Shown: piece by piece, positions 34,974 through 44,835 of the stretch
How the letters are laid out: every line of letters starts with the position of its first letter
How positions within the stretch are numbered: the stretch's first letter is position 1
DNA from: JBBRBB01 sp038206235
GTDB lineage: Bacteria > Bacteroidota > Bacteroidia > Chitinophagales > Chitinophagaceae
Assembly (NCBI GenBank): GCA_038206235.1
Contig: JBBRBB010000004.1
Location: 164,991-228,990 of the forward strand
Reading direction: 5' to 3'
DNA length: 64,000 nt
Made by a program: the position numbers and the translations under genes
The notes under the pieces: model-generated
Told to the model about the DNA's origin: nothing
Seen by the model: the letters and a program-made list of their open reading frames with translations, nothing else
Databases searched by the model: none

Positions 34974-36245
34974 TCATATTTCATAAAAATCAAGGTCTTT
35001 ACCAAATGTTTCTTTTGTAAAAAGCGCAAATACACCTGAAATTAAAATTGCAGGAATAACCATCAATGCCACACTGTTTATTAATCCAAAAGAAGGCTTG
35101 AGTAGCTGAAAAATAAATGAAAGAGGAATAAATATCGCTCTTATAAAATTGGGAACAGAAGTAGTGGCAGTAGCACGAAGGTCAGTACCAAACTGTTCAG
35201 AAACTGTTGTCATTAATATAGGCCAGTAAAAAGAACCTATCATTGTGCATCTTGCATAAAATCCAAGTAAAGTTTGTGGAGGAAAATAAAGAAACCAAAC
35301 TACTGCGGCAAGCTGAATAACGAGGGCAATGCATATTGTTTTCCTTCTGCTCTTTAACCATTGACATACCAGCGTGATAAAAATCTCGCATGTAGAAACA
35401 CCAATATAATAAACAGCAAGGGCTGTTGCCGCGTCGGGAATTTCTTTCATCCCGAATTGTTTGCCAAACTCGGGTGCTGCTGAAACCATTACCCCGATTA
35501 CAAAAGTTACAGGCGCTCCCATCAATATTAATTTCATGTATTTAAAAACTAATTTCTTTTTAGTAATAAGCTTTAAAAAATTTCCGCGTTTGATGTGTGT
35601 GTCTTCGAATGATTTTTTAAAAAGCCCACTTTCAGAAACGCTCACTCTTAAAATCAATAAAACAATTCCCATGCAGCTTCCGATTGTATAAGCAGTGCGC
35701 CAGTAAAAATGATGCGCAATAAATGAAGCGAACACTATTCCATACAATCCCATGGCAGCTATAAGCATAGTTCCGTAACCTCTTTTTAAAGGCTTCATTA
35801 ATTCACAAATAAGCGTAACGGCTGCGCCTAATTCTCCTGCCAATCCAAAGCCCGCAATTAATCTTAATAGTTTGTATTGTGTTACGCTTTCTACATAAGC
35901 TGTTGCAAAAGTGGCAAGGGAATATATTATGATTGAGCCAAACAAAACTTTTAACCTGCCTTTTTTATCACCGAGAATTCCCCACACAATTCCGCCTATC
36001 AGCATTCCTGAAAAAGTCCAATCCATAATGCTGATGCCGGTAGTTAATAAATCTTTTTCAGCCACGCCTAAACTGGTAAGGCTTTGTATGCGCACCACAT
36101 TAAAGAGATACACATCATACATATCCACGAAATATCCCAGTGCAGAAACTATAATGGCGGTTGTAATAATCCAGTTGTATTTTTTTATGGGTAAGGCAAT
36201 GTCCATAATTGAATTTTTTGAGTTGTAAACAATATTTTTATTCAT
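34974..36245 (-). CDS. MFS transporter (metabolite:H+ symporter type)
   Basis: 423 residues; the start may instead be ATG 36206 (MDIALPIKKYNW). About twelve membrane segments. Family markers include ALGYFVDMYDVYLFNV in segment 1, the loop GDKKGRLKVLFGS between segments 2 and 3, and LIAGFGLAGELGAAVTLICE in segment 4. Such carriers move organic acids or sugars with protons. It is transcribed after the secreted hydrolase gene with a 26-nt gap, so they may share a message. Its tail is duplicated at 33049-33270. Confidence 0.9.
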   Translation of the reverse strand: MNKNIVYNSKNSIMDIALPIKKYNWIITTAIIVSALGYFVDMYDVYLFNVVRIQSLTSLGVAEKDLLTTGISIMDWTFSGMLIGGIVWGILGDKKGRLKVLFGSIIIYSLATFATAYVESVTQYKLLRLIAGFGLAGELGAAVTLICELMKPLKRGYGTMLIAAMGLYGIVFASFIAHHFYWRTAYTIGSCMGIVLLILRVSVSESGLFKKSFEDTHIKRGNFLKLITKKKLVFKYMKLILMGAPVTFVIGVMVSAAPEFGKQFGMKEIPDAATALAVYYIGVSTCEIFITLVCQWLKSRRKTICIALVIQLAAVVWFLYFPPQTLLGFYARCTMIGSFYWPILMTTVSEQFGTDLRATATTSVPNFIRAIFIPLSFIFQLLKPSFGLINSVALMVIPAILISGVFALFTKETFGKDLDFYEI

Positions 36246-36271
36246 GGGGGTTGCATTGAGAAATATGTATG

Positions 36272-37162
36272 TTAGCGTTGAAAGCTTTTATTTAGAAAAT
36301 TAAAAACATCTGCTTTCCAGGTTTCAATACTTAAAAAAATCAGGCTATGACCTTCACTTACAGTGTTTCCAAACTTTGGATAGATCTTTAATACATGTGG
36401 TTTGTTGAGTTTACTCATCACACTATCAAGCGCATAACCTGGATTTGTGGAGTAATCGTTTTGGGCATGAATAATCATGATGGGAGCAGTTATGTTTTTA
36501 ACTGCGTTGATTAAATGTGCACGAAGCTGCGGAGAAAGATTCCAGCTATAACCTGCAGGCGAAAAAACAACCACGGCTTTTAAACTTGGATCATGCTCTG
36601 CAACCAGCAAGGCAAGTGATCCTCCAAAAGAATGACCTATTATAGCTATTCGATTTATATCAACATCCTTTCGTTTTCGTAAGAATGCAAGCCCCGATAT
36701 CATATCCTGCAATTGATCTGTTTGCAGATGTTCTAACTGTACTTCGTTGCGTGCCTCTTGTCCTTTTTCTTTAAAGGCTTTATCCATCAGCTCTGTACTG
36801 TTCACACCCTGCCCTTTTGAAAGACCAACCCCTCTGCGCAAGAGACCAAGAAAAATGTATCCTTTACCGGCAAACACAGGTCCCAGTAATGCTATATTTT
36901 GGTTAGGATCATGTATAGTATCAGAACCTCCATAACTTCCATGACAAAAAATAACAGTTGGAAAAAGACCGCTACCGGCAGGGCGGTACAACAACCCTTT
37001 CAACATTAATTTACCAGACTGCACAGACACAGTATCCGGGGGTGCAAAGTTTTGTGCATGCAAACACTCAATTGAAAAACAAGCGACGATAAAAACAATT
37101 GCAATAAGCTTTGCAATTAAAAATAAAGACTGAATATTTAATGATGAAAATTTCTTTTTCAT
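36272..37162 (-). CDS. Secreted alpha/beta hydrolase (dienelactone-hydrolase-like)
   Basis: 296 residues with an N-terminal hydrophobic export signal (about residues 12-35, ending near CLHAQ). The nucleophile elbow is IGHSFGGSLAL, the oxyanion region TVIFCHGSYGG, and the acid and His are expected in MIIHAQNDYSTNP and VSEGHSLIF. It would hydrolyse an ester or peptide bond in the periplasm. Substrate unknown. It is co-oriented with the MFS transporter and two methyltransferases. Confidence 0.87.
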   Translation of the reverse strand: MKKKFSSLNIQSLFLIAKLIAIVFIVACFSIECLHAQNFAPPDTVSVQSGKLMLKGLLYRPAGSGLFPTVIFCHGSYGGSDTIHDPNQNIALLGPVFAGKGYIFLGLLRRGVGLSKGQGVNSTELMDKAFKEKGQEARNEVQLEHLQTDQLQDMISGLAFLRKRKDVDINRIAIIGHSFGGSLALLVAEHDPSLKAVVVFSPAGYSWNLSPQLRAHLINAVKNITAPIMIIHAQNDYSTNPGYALDSVMSKLNKPHVLKIYPKFGNTVSEGHSLIFLSIETWKADVFNFLNKSFQR

Positions 37163-37231
37163 TTTAAATGATATTGAAATCGTGTTCTATAAACCTGACA
37201 GGTTTTACTTATACGATAACTGTATGAAAAT

Positions 37232-38071
37232 TTATTTTTCATGCTGATAGATATAATTTGAAGATGCTGCCTCAGCCTTTGTTGCCCACACAGCTATTGA
37301 CGGAGGTAGTAAAACAATAGCGTTTTCATCATGTTCAATTCTCTCCAGTTCTTTTATCCATGCATCGAGCTTTTCCTCATCAAGAAATTTTTTTTGCAAA
37401 ATGGATTTACTCATTGCTTCTGCAGTCATGCGGTAAAACTTTTTAATCACGCTATTACGATCGGCTAAAATGCTCTGCGTATTATGCTGAATATTTTTTA
37501 ATTGCAAAGACCTGAAATAATGGATCAGTTTCCTGCCGATTATTGCATCTGCAAAAAGCATATTCACTGCTTCTTTAAATATTGGATAAGCATTGCTTTC
37601 GGGATACGATTGATAAGAATTTGAATCAGGCTCCTGTGCAAAAACAATTCCGCCATGCTTGCAAACCCTTTTCATTTCCTTCATAATCGTAAATGCTTCA
37701 GGAATATGTTGCAGGCAATATCTTGTAAATACAAAATCAAAACAATTGTCTTCAAAAGGAAGATGCAGTGCATCACTGCAAACAAAATTTAAGTTTGGAT
37801 AAAGTAATGTTTTTTCTTCTGTTGCCGTTTCAATTAATGCAGCATCGCCATCAAGTCCTGTTATTACTGAACCAGTAAATCTTTCATTTAGCATAAGCGT
37901 TGTATCGCCCAACCCGCAGCCAACATCTAATATTTTTGCATGCTTAGGCAATGAAATATTTGATAATGCTTTTAATGAAAGTGGATTCAAAAATTCAGCA
38001 AGCAAATGCTGGCGTTCGAGATCTGTTTCTTCAATGGTGTAAGCAGTTTTAATTTCTGTTTGAAATTCCAT
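37232..38071 (-). CDS. Class I SAM-dependent methyltransferase (UbiE/type-11 like)
   Basis: 279 residues. Motif I KILDVGCGLGDTTLML near residue 46, acidic loop ITGLDGDAALIETA, motif post-II FDFVFTRYCLQHIPE, and FAQEPDSNSYQSYP. It resembles small-molecule methyltransferases; the acceptor is unknown. It is only distantly similar to the one at 33267-34181, so it is not part of the duplication seen there. First gene of the 38.1-33.0 kb block. Confidence 0.87.
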   Translation of the reverse strand: MEFQTEIKTAYTIEETDLERQHLLAEFLNPLSLKALSNISLPKHAKILDVGCGLGDTTLMLNERFTGSVITGLDGDAALIETATEEKTLLYPNLNFVCSDALHLPFEDNCFDFVFTRYCLQHIPEAFTIMKEMKRVCKHGGIVFAQEPDSNSYQSYPESNAYPIFKEAVNMLFADAIIGRKLIHYFRSLQLKNIQHNTQSILADRNSVIKKFYRMTAEAMSKSILQKKFLDEEKLDAWIKELERIEHDENAIVLLPPSIAVWATKAEAASSNYIYQHEK

Positions 38072-38115
38072 AATTATATTTTTATAAGTATTTTTAATTT
38101 GGATTTATTACAGTG

Positions 38116-39672
38116 CTACTTAGTAAGTACCATCCGTTTACTGTCAATCTTTTTTCCATCAATCACTAAAGCATAAGCATATTCACCGGATGATAATGTG
38201 CCGGCATTAATGGTTACTTCATTTATGCCCTTATTATTAAGCGTATAAGATTTTAATAGTTTGCCATCAACGCTGTAAACCACAAGCTGCGCCTGCCTTA
38301 CAGAAGAAGACACATAACAACTGATCACTGTATTTTGCGAGAAAGGATTGGGAGTATTTTGTTGCAGGTAAGCACTGCTATTATCAGGTAAAGATGAGTT
38401 TAATGATGATTGATTACCTGATAATGTTTGCACCATTTTTTCCAACTCATTAATTTGCTGCTGTTGTTTTTCATTCACCTGTTGCAAATTCTCAATGGTT
38501 TGCTGTTGCTCCTGCATCCCTTTTATTATTATTGGAATTAGCTCTGTATAATTCAGCGCTTTGAAATCAATCGTCTCTGAATTTTTTATATCTTCTGCTG
38601 TTGTATGAGGCTTTGCATATCGTGTATCAAATTTTGTATCCTTTATTAAATTGGGCAATACTTTTTCTACATCCTGTGCAATCAAACCATAATGCTCACC
38701 ATTGGGTAAATTCATTAATTTATAACTACCATCATGGCGATATTCATAATGCTTTGGATGCAACTGGTTAATAATTTCCATTGCACTTGAAACATCATTT
38801 ATGTTTTGCTTAAGCTTTTGATCAGAGCCATAATATGTTCCGTTGGAAAATACATCGCCATTAAAATAGGCTGCGTAATAAAAGCCATTTCCCCATACTC
38901 CAATGTAGGTAGCTGCATATCCATAAACACCAATGCCTCCGGCTGAATACGCATATCCATCTACTCCATCGCCGCCTTCTACACCATCATTATTTCCGAC
39001 AATAGCTGTGCCTCCACTTTTATTAACTGCTTCAATAGTATTAACATAATCCAAATTTGGATCGGTAACCTCTACATGTATTGCTGCACCAGTTGTACCG
39101 GATTTCAAACTATATAAACTATATCCATTTACAGGGTCATTTATATAAATGCCATTGCCTGTACCAGCAGGCTCAACAGTTAATGTATAACCTGGTGCAG
39201 GGTTATAAGGTCCTATTAGCACTGTTCCATCAGGGTTTGTCAATAATGAAGGATTTTTGGAACCGTTAGGATTTCCTATCCAGGTTTGACCACCGAAATA
39301 ATTTAAATATAGTGGAGCAGACTGCCCGTTATTGCGAGCTTGAATTTGATGATAATCTAAAGCTATATTGGATGAAGAATTTCCCAACAAAAGATACCCA
39401 TTATCTGAAAGCGAATTTATTCCCGTGCCTATTATATTTAAGTTAGCCTGTGGATTTGTGGTACCAATACCAATTTTACCACTTGCTGCAATTCGCATAC
39501 GTTCGAGATTATTGGTTCTAAATACAAGTGTCTTGTTATCTTTTGTACCTACAAAGTTTGTAGTGGGATTTGTGGCGCTGTTGCCGGTTAAAGTCCAGCT
39601 CTGTGCTTTAGTGGTAAGCCCTGTTATTAAAAACAAAGCTGAAATGCTTAGTTGCAAAAATTTCTTTTTCAT
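38116..39672 (-). CDS. Surface protein with peptidase-S74 chaperone and T9SS type A domain
   Basis: 518 residues with a signal peptide (MKKKFLQLSISALFLITGLTTKAQ). A first region (IGIGTTNPQANLNI) is typical of tail-fibre-like Bacteroidota proteins, then a Gly/Tyr-rich stalk. The S74 intramolecular chaperone begins at GSDQKLKQNI, with the Ser and Lys of the self-cleavage motif present. A coiled coil follows (QQQTIENLQQVNEKQQQQI), then a T9SS sorting domain (TPNPFSQNTVISCY to the end). It is likely a trimeric, self-processed fibre sent out by type IX secretion. It is the intact counterpart of the interrupted gene at 9895-11151. Confidence 0.9.
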   Translation of the reverse strand: MKKKFLQLSISALFLITGLTTKAQSWTLTGNSATNPTTNFVGTKDNKTLVFRTNNLERMRIAASGKIGIGTTNPQANLNIIGTGINSLSDNGYLLLGNSSSNIALDYHQIQARNNGQSAPLYLNYFGGQTWIGNPNGSKNPSLLTNPDGTVLIGPYNPAPGYTLTVEPAGTGNGIYINDPVNGYSLYSLKSGTTGAAIHVEVTDPNLDYVNTIEAVNKSGGTAIVGNNDGVEGGDGVDGYAYSAGGIGVYGYAATYIGVWGNGFYYAAYFNGDVFSNGTYYGSDQKLKQNINDVSSAMEIINQLHPKHYEYRHDGSYKLMNLPNGEHYGLIAQDVEKVLPNLIKDTKFDTRYAKPHTTAEDIKNSETIDFKALNYTELIPIIIKGMQEQQQTIENLQQVNEKQQQQINELEKMVQTLSGNQSSLNSSLPDNSSAYLQQNTPNPFSQNTVISCYVSSSVRQAQLVVYSVDGKLLKSYTLNNKGINEVTINAGTLSSGEYAYALVIDGKKIDSKRMVLTK

Positions 39673-39760
39673 GATAAAAGTTTTAATAGTATTAATGATG
39701 ATTATTTAGTGAGATATTGTATGTTGTTTTTTCTGAGCCTTAATGCGAATAATAATTTTT

Positions 39761-40642
39761 CTAATGCTGCTCATAAGTAATGTCTATCTCATTGCCCTGG
39801 TTATAAGTATTGAAAGCAGGAGCATCTAATGATAACGAGGGTACAATTTTGGCTACATTTTTATTGCTGTCAAGTGTATAGTTGTTGTAAAAATGTTCAA
39901 CTGGCATTTTACTACCAGTACTGTACGAATAACTTTCATATATGCCATTAGGTAAACCGCTGCCCAATAAATTCAAATCACCTATAACTGAATACAAAAG
40001 AAAATAATAGAGGAATTTTTGTTCGGGTGTCCTGTCTATTTGAAAGGGATTCGGAAGTGCGGGCACCGTTGTGTTTGGGGCAAAACTGGCCCACAAGTCT
40101 TGATGCTGATTCCCTTCATCCATAGAAGAGGATTGCAAAGCATTTAAAATATAAGTGTAAAAGATGCTGCCTGATGAAGAAAATTGCGTTTTCGAGATAT
40201 CTAATTCATCCAGCTCTTTATTGTTGTGAAGATTCCAATCGTAAGTAAAGTTGGGATAATGAGCGGTATCATTATTTTCCGTAAAAGCCGTATGCACAAA
40301 GTCTCCCTTGTAGGTAATTATCCAATTGGGCGGTGATGGCAAGCTGCCAAAGAAATAATTAATTTTTAAAATTTTCTCTTGATTATCATAAACCACTTCA
40401 TAATGAGTGGGAGTGCTGCAATTCGTTATGTCAAGACGAACAATCTGGCTTTTATCATTATAGGTAAAAGTGAAATGCACTATAGAAGAGGGCCCGCCGT
40501 AGGCACATCCCCCATGCTGAGCAATGTCTTTTACCAGCCATGTTTTATTACTTCCGTTGAAAGGGACGTTACTATTTTTACCACACCCCGCCAGTAAAAA
40601 AATAATAAAAAAAATTGCTGCATAAATAAGATAAGATTTCAT
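39761..40642 (-). CDS. Lipoprotein of unknown function
   Basis: 293 residues; lipoprotein signal with lipobox LLAGC near residue 20. The mature part is beta-rich with short YD-like stretches (FTYNDKSQIVRL, VVYDNQEKIL, YTLDSNKNVAKI), similar in style to exported Bacteroidota proteins of unknown role. It follows the two-component genes on the same strand after about 220 nt. No enzymatic motif is seen. Confidence 0.75.
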   Translation of the reverse strand: MKSYLIYAAIFFIIFLLAGCGKNSNVPFNGSNKTWLVKDIAQHGGCAYGGPSSIVHFTFTYNDKSQIVRLDITNCSTPTHYEVVYDNQEKILKINYFFGSLPSPPNWIITYKGDFVHTAFTENNDTAHYPNFTYDWNLHNNKELDELDISKTQFSSSGSIFYTYILNALQSSSMDEGNQHQDLWASFAPNTTVPALPNPFQIDRTPEQKFLYYFLLYSVIGDLNLLGSGLPNGIYESYSYSTGSKMPVEHFYNNYTLDSNKNVAKIVPSLSLDAPAFNTYNQGNEIDITYEQH

Positions 40643-40863
40643 AAAAAAATTTTTAAGGGTAAATAAATTAGAATGAGAAATTCAAATTGTATTTAGTTTG
40701 ATACGAATTGCATTTCCATTTTTTCAAGAGCAAAACTGAGAAAGATTAGATGTATGCACAATCCCCTTTTAGGGGTAACGGGTTTGCAGCAGGTTGCTGA
40801 AAAAATTATGAGTTAAATACGCAGAATAAAATATAACTGCTAACAGAAAATTTTGAAAACTAA

Positions 40864-41493
40864 TTAAAGAATTTTTTCCTTTAATACTTTTGCTATAGCT
40901 TCCTTGCCACAGTTTACATGAAGCTTTGAATAAATATTTTTAAGATGAGAGCGTACCGTTTCATAAGCAATTTTAAGTTCGTAAGCAATTAATTTAATGC
41001 TGTATCCTTCTGTAAGCAAATGCAGAATTTCATTTTCCCTTTTGGATAAATCGTAAGACTGTTGCATATTTTTTTGCTGAAAAGATTGCAACACACGTCT
41101 TGCAATTGAGGGCGACATGGGCGCGCCGCCTTCAGTTACTTCTTTAATGGCATCAAAGAGTTTATAGGGAGTTGTAATTTTTAATATGTAGCCATTGGCG
41201 CCGGCACATAAACTATCAAATATTTTTTTATCATCTTCAAACATGGTGTACATAATAACCGCTGTATTGGGATTGGTCTCCTTAATAATGCGTGTGCCAT
41301 CAATACCAGATTTTTCAGGCAGGTCAATGTCCATAATTACTACATCGGGCTTTGAGCGTCTTGCAATATTTGCGGCTTCAAGGCAATTATTATAATCACC
41401 AAGCACGATATATTCCGGTGAACTTTTTAAGAGCACTACCAGTGATTGTCTTAACTGTTCGTTGTCTTCAAAAATAATAATGCTGACAGGCAT
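40864..41493 (-). CDS. NarL/LuxR-type response regulator
   Basis: 210 residues from ATG 41493 (MPVSIIIFEDN); ATG 41502 adds three residues. The receiver domain has the acidic pair ED at 9-10, the phosphorylated Asp55 (MDIDLPE) and the conserved Thr and Lys (MYTM, LKIT). The LuxR-type helix-turn-helix lies near residues 145-205 (LSKRENEILHLLTEGYSIKLIA, ETVRSHLKNIYSKL). It would bind DNA as a dimer when phosphorylated. The cognate kinase is almost surely the propeller-type sensor encoded directly upstream (gap 63 nt). Confidence 0.93.
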   Translation of the reverse strand: MPVSIIIFEDNEQLRQSLVVLLKSSPEYIVLGDYNNCLEAANIARRSKPDVVIMDIDLPEKSGIDGTRIIKETNPNTAVIMYTMFEDDKKIFDSLCAGANGYILKITTPYKLFDAIKEVTEGGAPMSPSIARRVLQSFQQKNMQQSYDLSKRENEILHLLTEGYSIKLIAYELKIAYETVRSHLKNIYSKLHVNCGKEAIAKVLKEKIL

Positions 41494-41556
41494 AATAAGC
41501 AATAAAGATAGTTAGATAATAACCTGATAAAATCCCCTTTAAGGGTTAGTAGTCGT

Positions 41557-44500
41557 TTAGGGAAGTGAGATGTTGATAGTAGTTCCATGCCCCTGTGATG
41601 AAGTGATATTAAAATCACCTTTCCATTTTTCAATACGGGTACGCATATTTTTTAAACCATTGCGATAGGTAGGCTGAGACACATCGAAACCCTTTCCATT
41701 GTCGCTGATGATAAGGCTGATTTGTTTTTTTTCCGTCCCTACATTTATTTGTACTGCAGTTGCCATCGCATGTTTTTGAATATTGGTAATGGCTTCTTTA
41801 TAAACAAGAAATAAATCACGCCGCTGCTCCATAGTCATGTTTCGGTTATATGGTTTTTTGTCACTGTTGAATTGAAAAGATATAGAAGCGGTTTCAAAAA
41901 TGTCTGCTGCATATCTGCGCATACGTGCAATGATTTCGGTAATAGAATCATTGTTGCTGTTGATACTCCAAACAATATCATCAAGCGCCTGACCCGATGA
42001 TTGTATTTCACCGGCAATACGCTTCAGGTAGGTGCCTGTAACTTCCGGCTGCTGCAGGTTTTGCTCACTCAGCATGGTAAGAATATTAATATTAGTAAGC
42101 TTTGCTCCTATATCATCATGCAGATCCGATGATATGCTGTTGCGCACTTCCTGCAGTTTTAATAATTGATTAATGCGGTATCGGTACAGACTATAAACTG
42201 CTGCAATAAGAATTAGAATGCATAATAAATAGAACCACCATGTTTGATAAAAAGCGGGAGAAATGGTTAGCGTAATACTTGCAGGCTGTGGACTTTCTGC
42301 GCCATCTGAAAGAATTGTTTTTACCTGGAATGTATAAAGCCCGGGATTTAGATTTGCGAAATTAATTGTCTTCTGCTCTCCAATATTTATCCACTGTTTA
42401 GGATGATTTTCAAACAACCTGTAAGCATAACTATTCAATTCTCCGTTGTCAAAATTAATTCCCGTAAAGCTTATGCTGATAGAATTATTTCGATGAGAAA
42501 ACTGTAAAGAAGCATTGCCTGCTTTTGAGAGTGTATCACCAATTACATGAATATCCGTGATATAAGTTTTTACAAATAAATTTCTTTTCAAAACATCTTT
42601 TGGATAAAACCAGGTAAATGCATTATTAAAACCGGCATACATACGGCCCGAGCCTGAGTCAAAATAAATTCTCCCATCAACCGCATTTTCTTCAGGTAAG
42701 CCATCTGCTTTTTTTAATAAAGTAAAATTTTCTGTAATTATATTAAAACATAATAAGCCCACATTTGTGGGCATCCACAAATTATTATTCCACGGACCGT
42801 TTACCTGTCGTACGCGTAATGATCCTTCATTGGCAGGCTGACGAAAAATCTTTAATTGATTCGTTTGCAGGTTCCATTTAATTAATACAAAATCTTCGGG
42901 GCAAATCCAGAGATTGCCATCTTTATCAGCTGTTGCAGAAATCCATTGTCCTGATATATCATCAGCAATACCGGGTATTTTTGTAATAAGTGTATCAAAT
43001 ATTTTTTTAGATTGATTCCAGCGTGTAATCCCTTCTACTCCTGACATCCAGATGTTGCTCCACTTATCTTCGCTTATGCTCAAAGGATAGCGAAGAGGAA
43101 ATCCTTTTTTCGCTGGGTCTGGTAAGAAATGCTTCCATTGATGGTTATTCATATTCATCATAAAAATACCCAATCCCCCACCCATGCCCATCCAAAGTTG
43201 ATGATGGGTGTCTATGAAGCTTGCTGTAATTGGCACACTGTCGAGCCTACCTGGCATTCCCGGTTGCCAAAATGTGCGCAGGTTTTTATTGTTCGCATTT
43301 AATAATAAAGCTCCGCTTTGAGTAGAAATTAATAAGCTGTCTTTAGAAAAGGAACTGATATTCCAGGGATGATTTTTCTTTTTAAGTTTTGCCGAAATCA
43401 TTTGACGTATTAATTGACCATTCTCATCGTATAACAGTACTCCCTGAGAAAAGGCACTTACAAAAAGCCCCTTGCGAAAAGCAGCAAAACCATTCACATA
43501 ATTATCTATATCCTGAATTTTTCCATTTGCCGGAGTAATTGTATTATGAAAAGCGGTTTTATAAAATGATTGCTTAAATATGCCTTCGTCTGTACTAACC
43601 CATAAACGGTTGTCACGATCAGTGAAAACCCTGTTGCATTGTATGCCTGTAAGGCATTTGCCTTCATAAGCTATACCGGGAGCTTGTGCATTGTATTTGA
43701 ATAAAATGAGTCCATTTTGAAAACTGCTGTTTATACAAATTGTACTATCGTTTATAAATGCAATCCTGCTTTTCCATTGAATTTCTTTTTTTACAACGGA
43801 TGGGATGGAAAAATTAAAGATTTTTTGTTTTAAAAAATCTATTGCATTTAAATGTGTGCTATCCTTGTAGTCATTATAATTACCAAGCATACACTGTCCA
43901 TGCGTGTTCAGGTTAAGGATTATATTAGGAAGTTTATTCCGGAGCTTTAAGAACTTCCATTCATCCCCTGTTAAGCGGTCAATGCTTTCCAGTGTCTTTT
44001 TCTTTATATCCAATACACAAAGGCTATCTGCCAATGGAACAAAAATTTTTTCATTCTGCAACAGATAAACTGAATAAACAAATGCAATTCTTTTTTTCCC
44101 TAAATCAGCCGGAGAATAGGCATCATATCGAAAAATAAGATGCAAAGAAGAATCAAAAACATACAGACCGCTAAGTGTGGATACAATAATATTCCTGTTG
44201 CTGTCTACCAATAAATCAAGGATTCTGTTCGTGTACTTTTTTAATTCTTCTGCAGCAGGTATTATGAGTTGCTTAGCAATGCCGGTATGAGTATTAAGTA
44301 TTGCCAATCCTTTTACAGTGCCTACGAGCATACGGTGGTCGGCATAGTGAACTATCCGATAAATATCATTAGACGGGAAATGGTTGGGAGAACCATCTGC
44401 ATAATATTTCACAAAGTCTTTTCCATCAAAGCGATTCAAACCCGCTCTCGTTGCAATCCATATAAAACCATCTTCATCCTGTGCAATATCATTTACTTCA

Positions 44501-44619
44501 TTATTGGATAAACCATTGTCTGTATTGTAATGGTCGAATGCGAAGTTTGAAAGCTGGGCTTGTAATTGGAAATAAGAACCAACCAGAATAAATAATATGA
44601 TTATTTTTTGTTTGAGCAC
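41557..44619 (-). CDS. Sensor histidine kinase with two-component propeller and Y_Y_Y domains
   Basis: 1020 residues. A signal peptide (MLKQKIIILFILVGSYFQLQAQ) precedes a long periplasmic beta-propeller with repeats of the form GLSNNEVNDIAQDEDGFIWIAT, a Y_Y_Y domain near residues 690-775, a membrane segment (FYLLCILILIAAVYSLY), then HisKA_3 with His near residue 833 (SSDLHDDIGAKLTNI) and a C-terminal HATPase (DNGKGFD, GLKNMRTRI). In Bacteroidota such sensors detect oligosaccharides or other extracellular ligands and signal to a NarL-type regulator, here encoded next. No polysaccharide-utilisation genes are adjacent. Confidence 0.93.
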   Translation of the reverse strand: MLKQKIIILFILVGSYFQLQAQLSNFAFDHYNTDNGLSNNEVNDIAQDEDGFIWIATRAGLNRFDGKDFVKYYADGSPNHFPSNDIYRIVHYADHRMLVGTVKGLAILNTHTGIAKQLIIPAAEELKKYTNRILDLLVDSNRNIIVSTLSGLYVFDSSLHLIFRYDAYSPADLGKKRIAFVYSVYLLQNEKIFVPLADSLCVLDIKKKTLESIDRLTGDEWKFLKLRNKLPNIILNLNTHGQCMLGNYNDYKDSTHLNAIDFLKQKIFNFSIPSVVKKEIQWKSRIAFINDSTICINSSFQNGLILFKYNAQAPGIAYEGKCLTGIQCNRVFTDRDNRLWVSTDEGIFKQSFYKTAFHNTITPANGKIQDIDNYVNGFAAFRKGLFVSAFSQGVLLYDENGQLIRQMISAKLKKKNHPWNISSFSKDSLLISTQSGALLLNANNKNLRTFWQPGMPGRLDSVPITASFIDTHHQLWMGMGGGLGIFMMNMNNHQWKHFLPDPAKKGFPLRYPLSISEDKWSNIWMSGVEGITRWNQSKKIFDTLITKIPGIADDISGQWISATADKDGNLWICPEDFVLIKWNLQTNQLKIFRQPANEGSLRVRQVNGPWNNNLWMPTNVGLLCFNIITENFTLLKKADGLPEENAVDGRIYFDSGSGRMYAGFNNAFTWFYPKDVLKRNLFVKTYITDIHVIGDTLSKAGNASLQFSHRNNSISISFTGINFDNGELNSYAYRLFENHPKQWINIGEQKTINFANLNPGLYTFQVKTILSDGAESPQPASITLTISPAFYQTWWFYLLCILILIAAVYSLYRYRINQLLKLQEVRNSISSDLHDDIGAKLTNINILTMLSEQNLQQPEVTGTYLKRIAGEIQSSGQALDDIVWSINSNNDSITEIIARMRRYAADIFETASISFQFNSDKKPYNRNMTMEQRRDLFLVYKEAITNIQKHAMATAVQINVGTEKKQISLIISDNGKGFDVSQPTYRNGLKNMRTRIEKWKGDFNITSSQGHGTTINISLP

Positions 44620-44835
44620 TGGAATTTTTATCTCATTACTTAAAGATAAAACAATAACCCTTCATGCTGAATTATATAATAATTTAATTCATAAGCCTCT
44701 TTGATTTTCTTCAAAGCCATTGATTTCATTCTTCATTTTTATCGGACGAACTTCAATTCTGATCCCGCAATTCTGCGGATTATTATATACATTCAGGATT
44801 CTTTTTCTTCTTTATCGAGGCGGGTTACAAAATAA

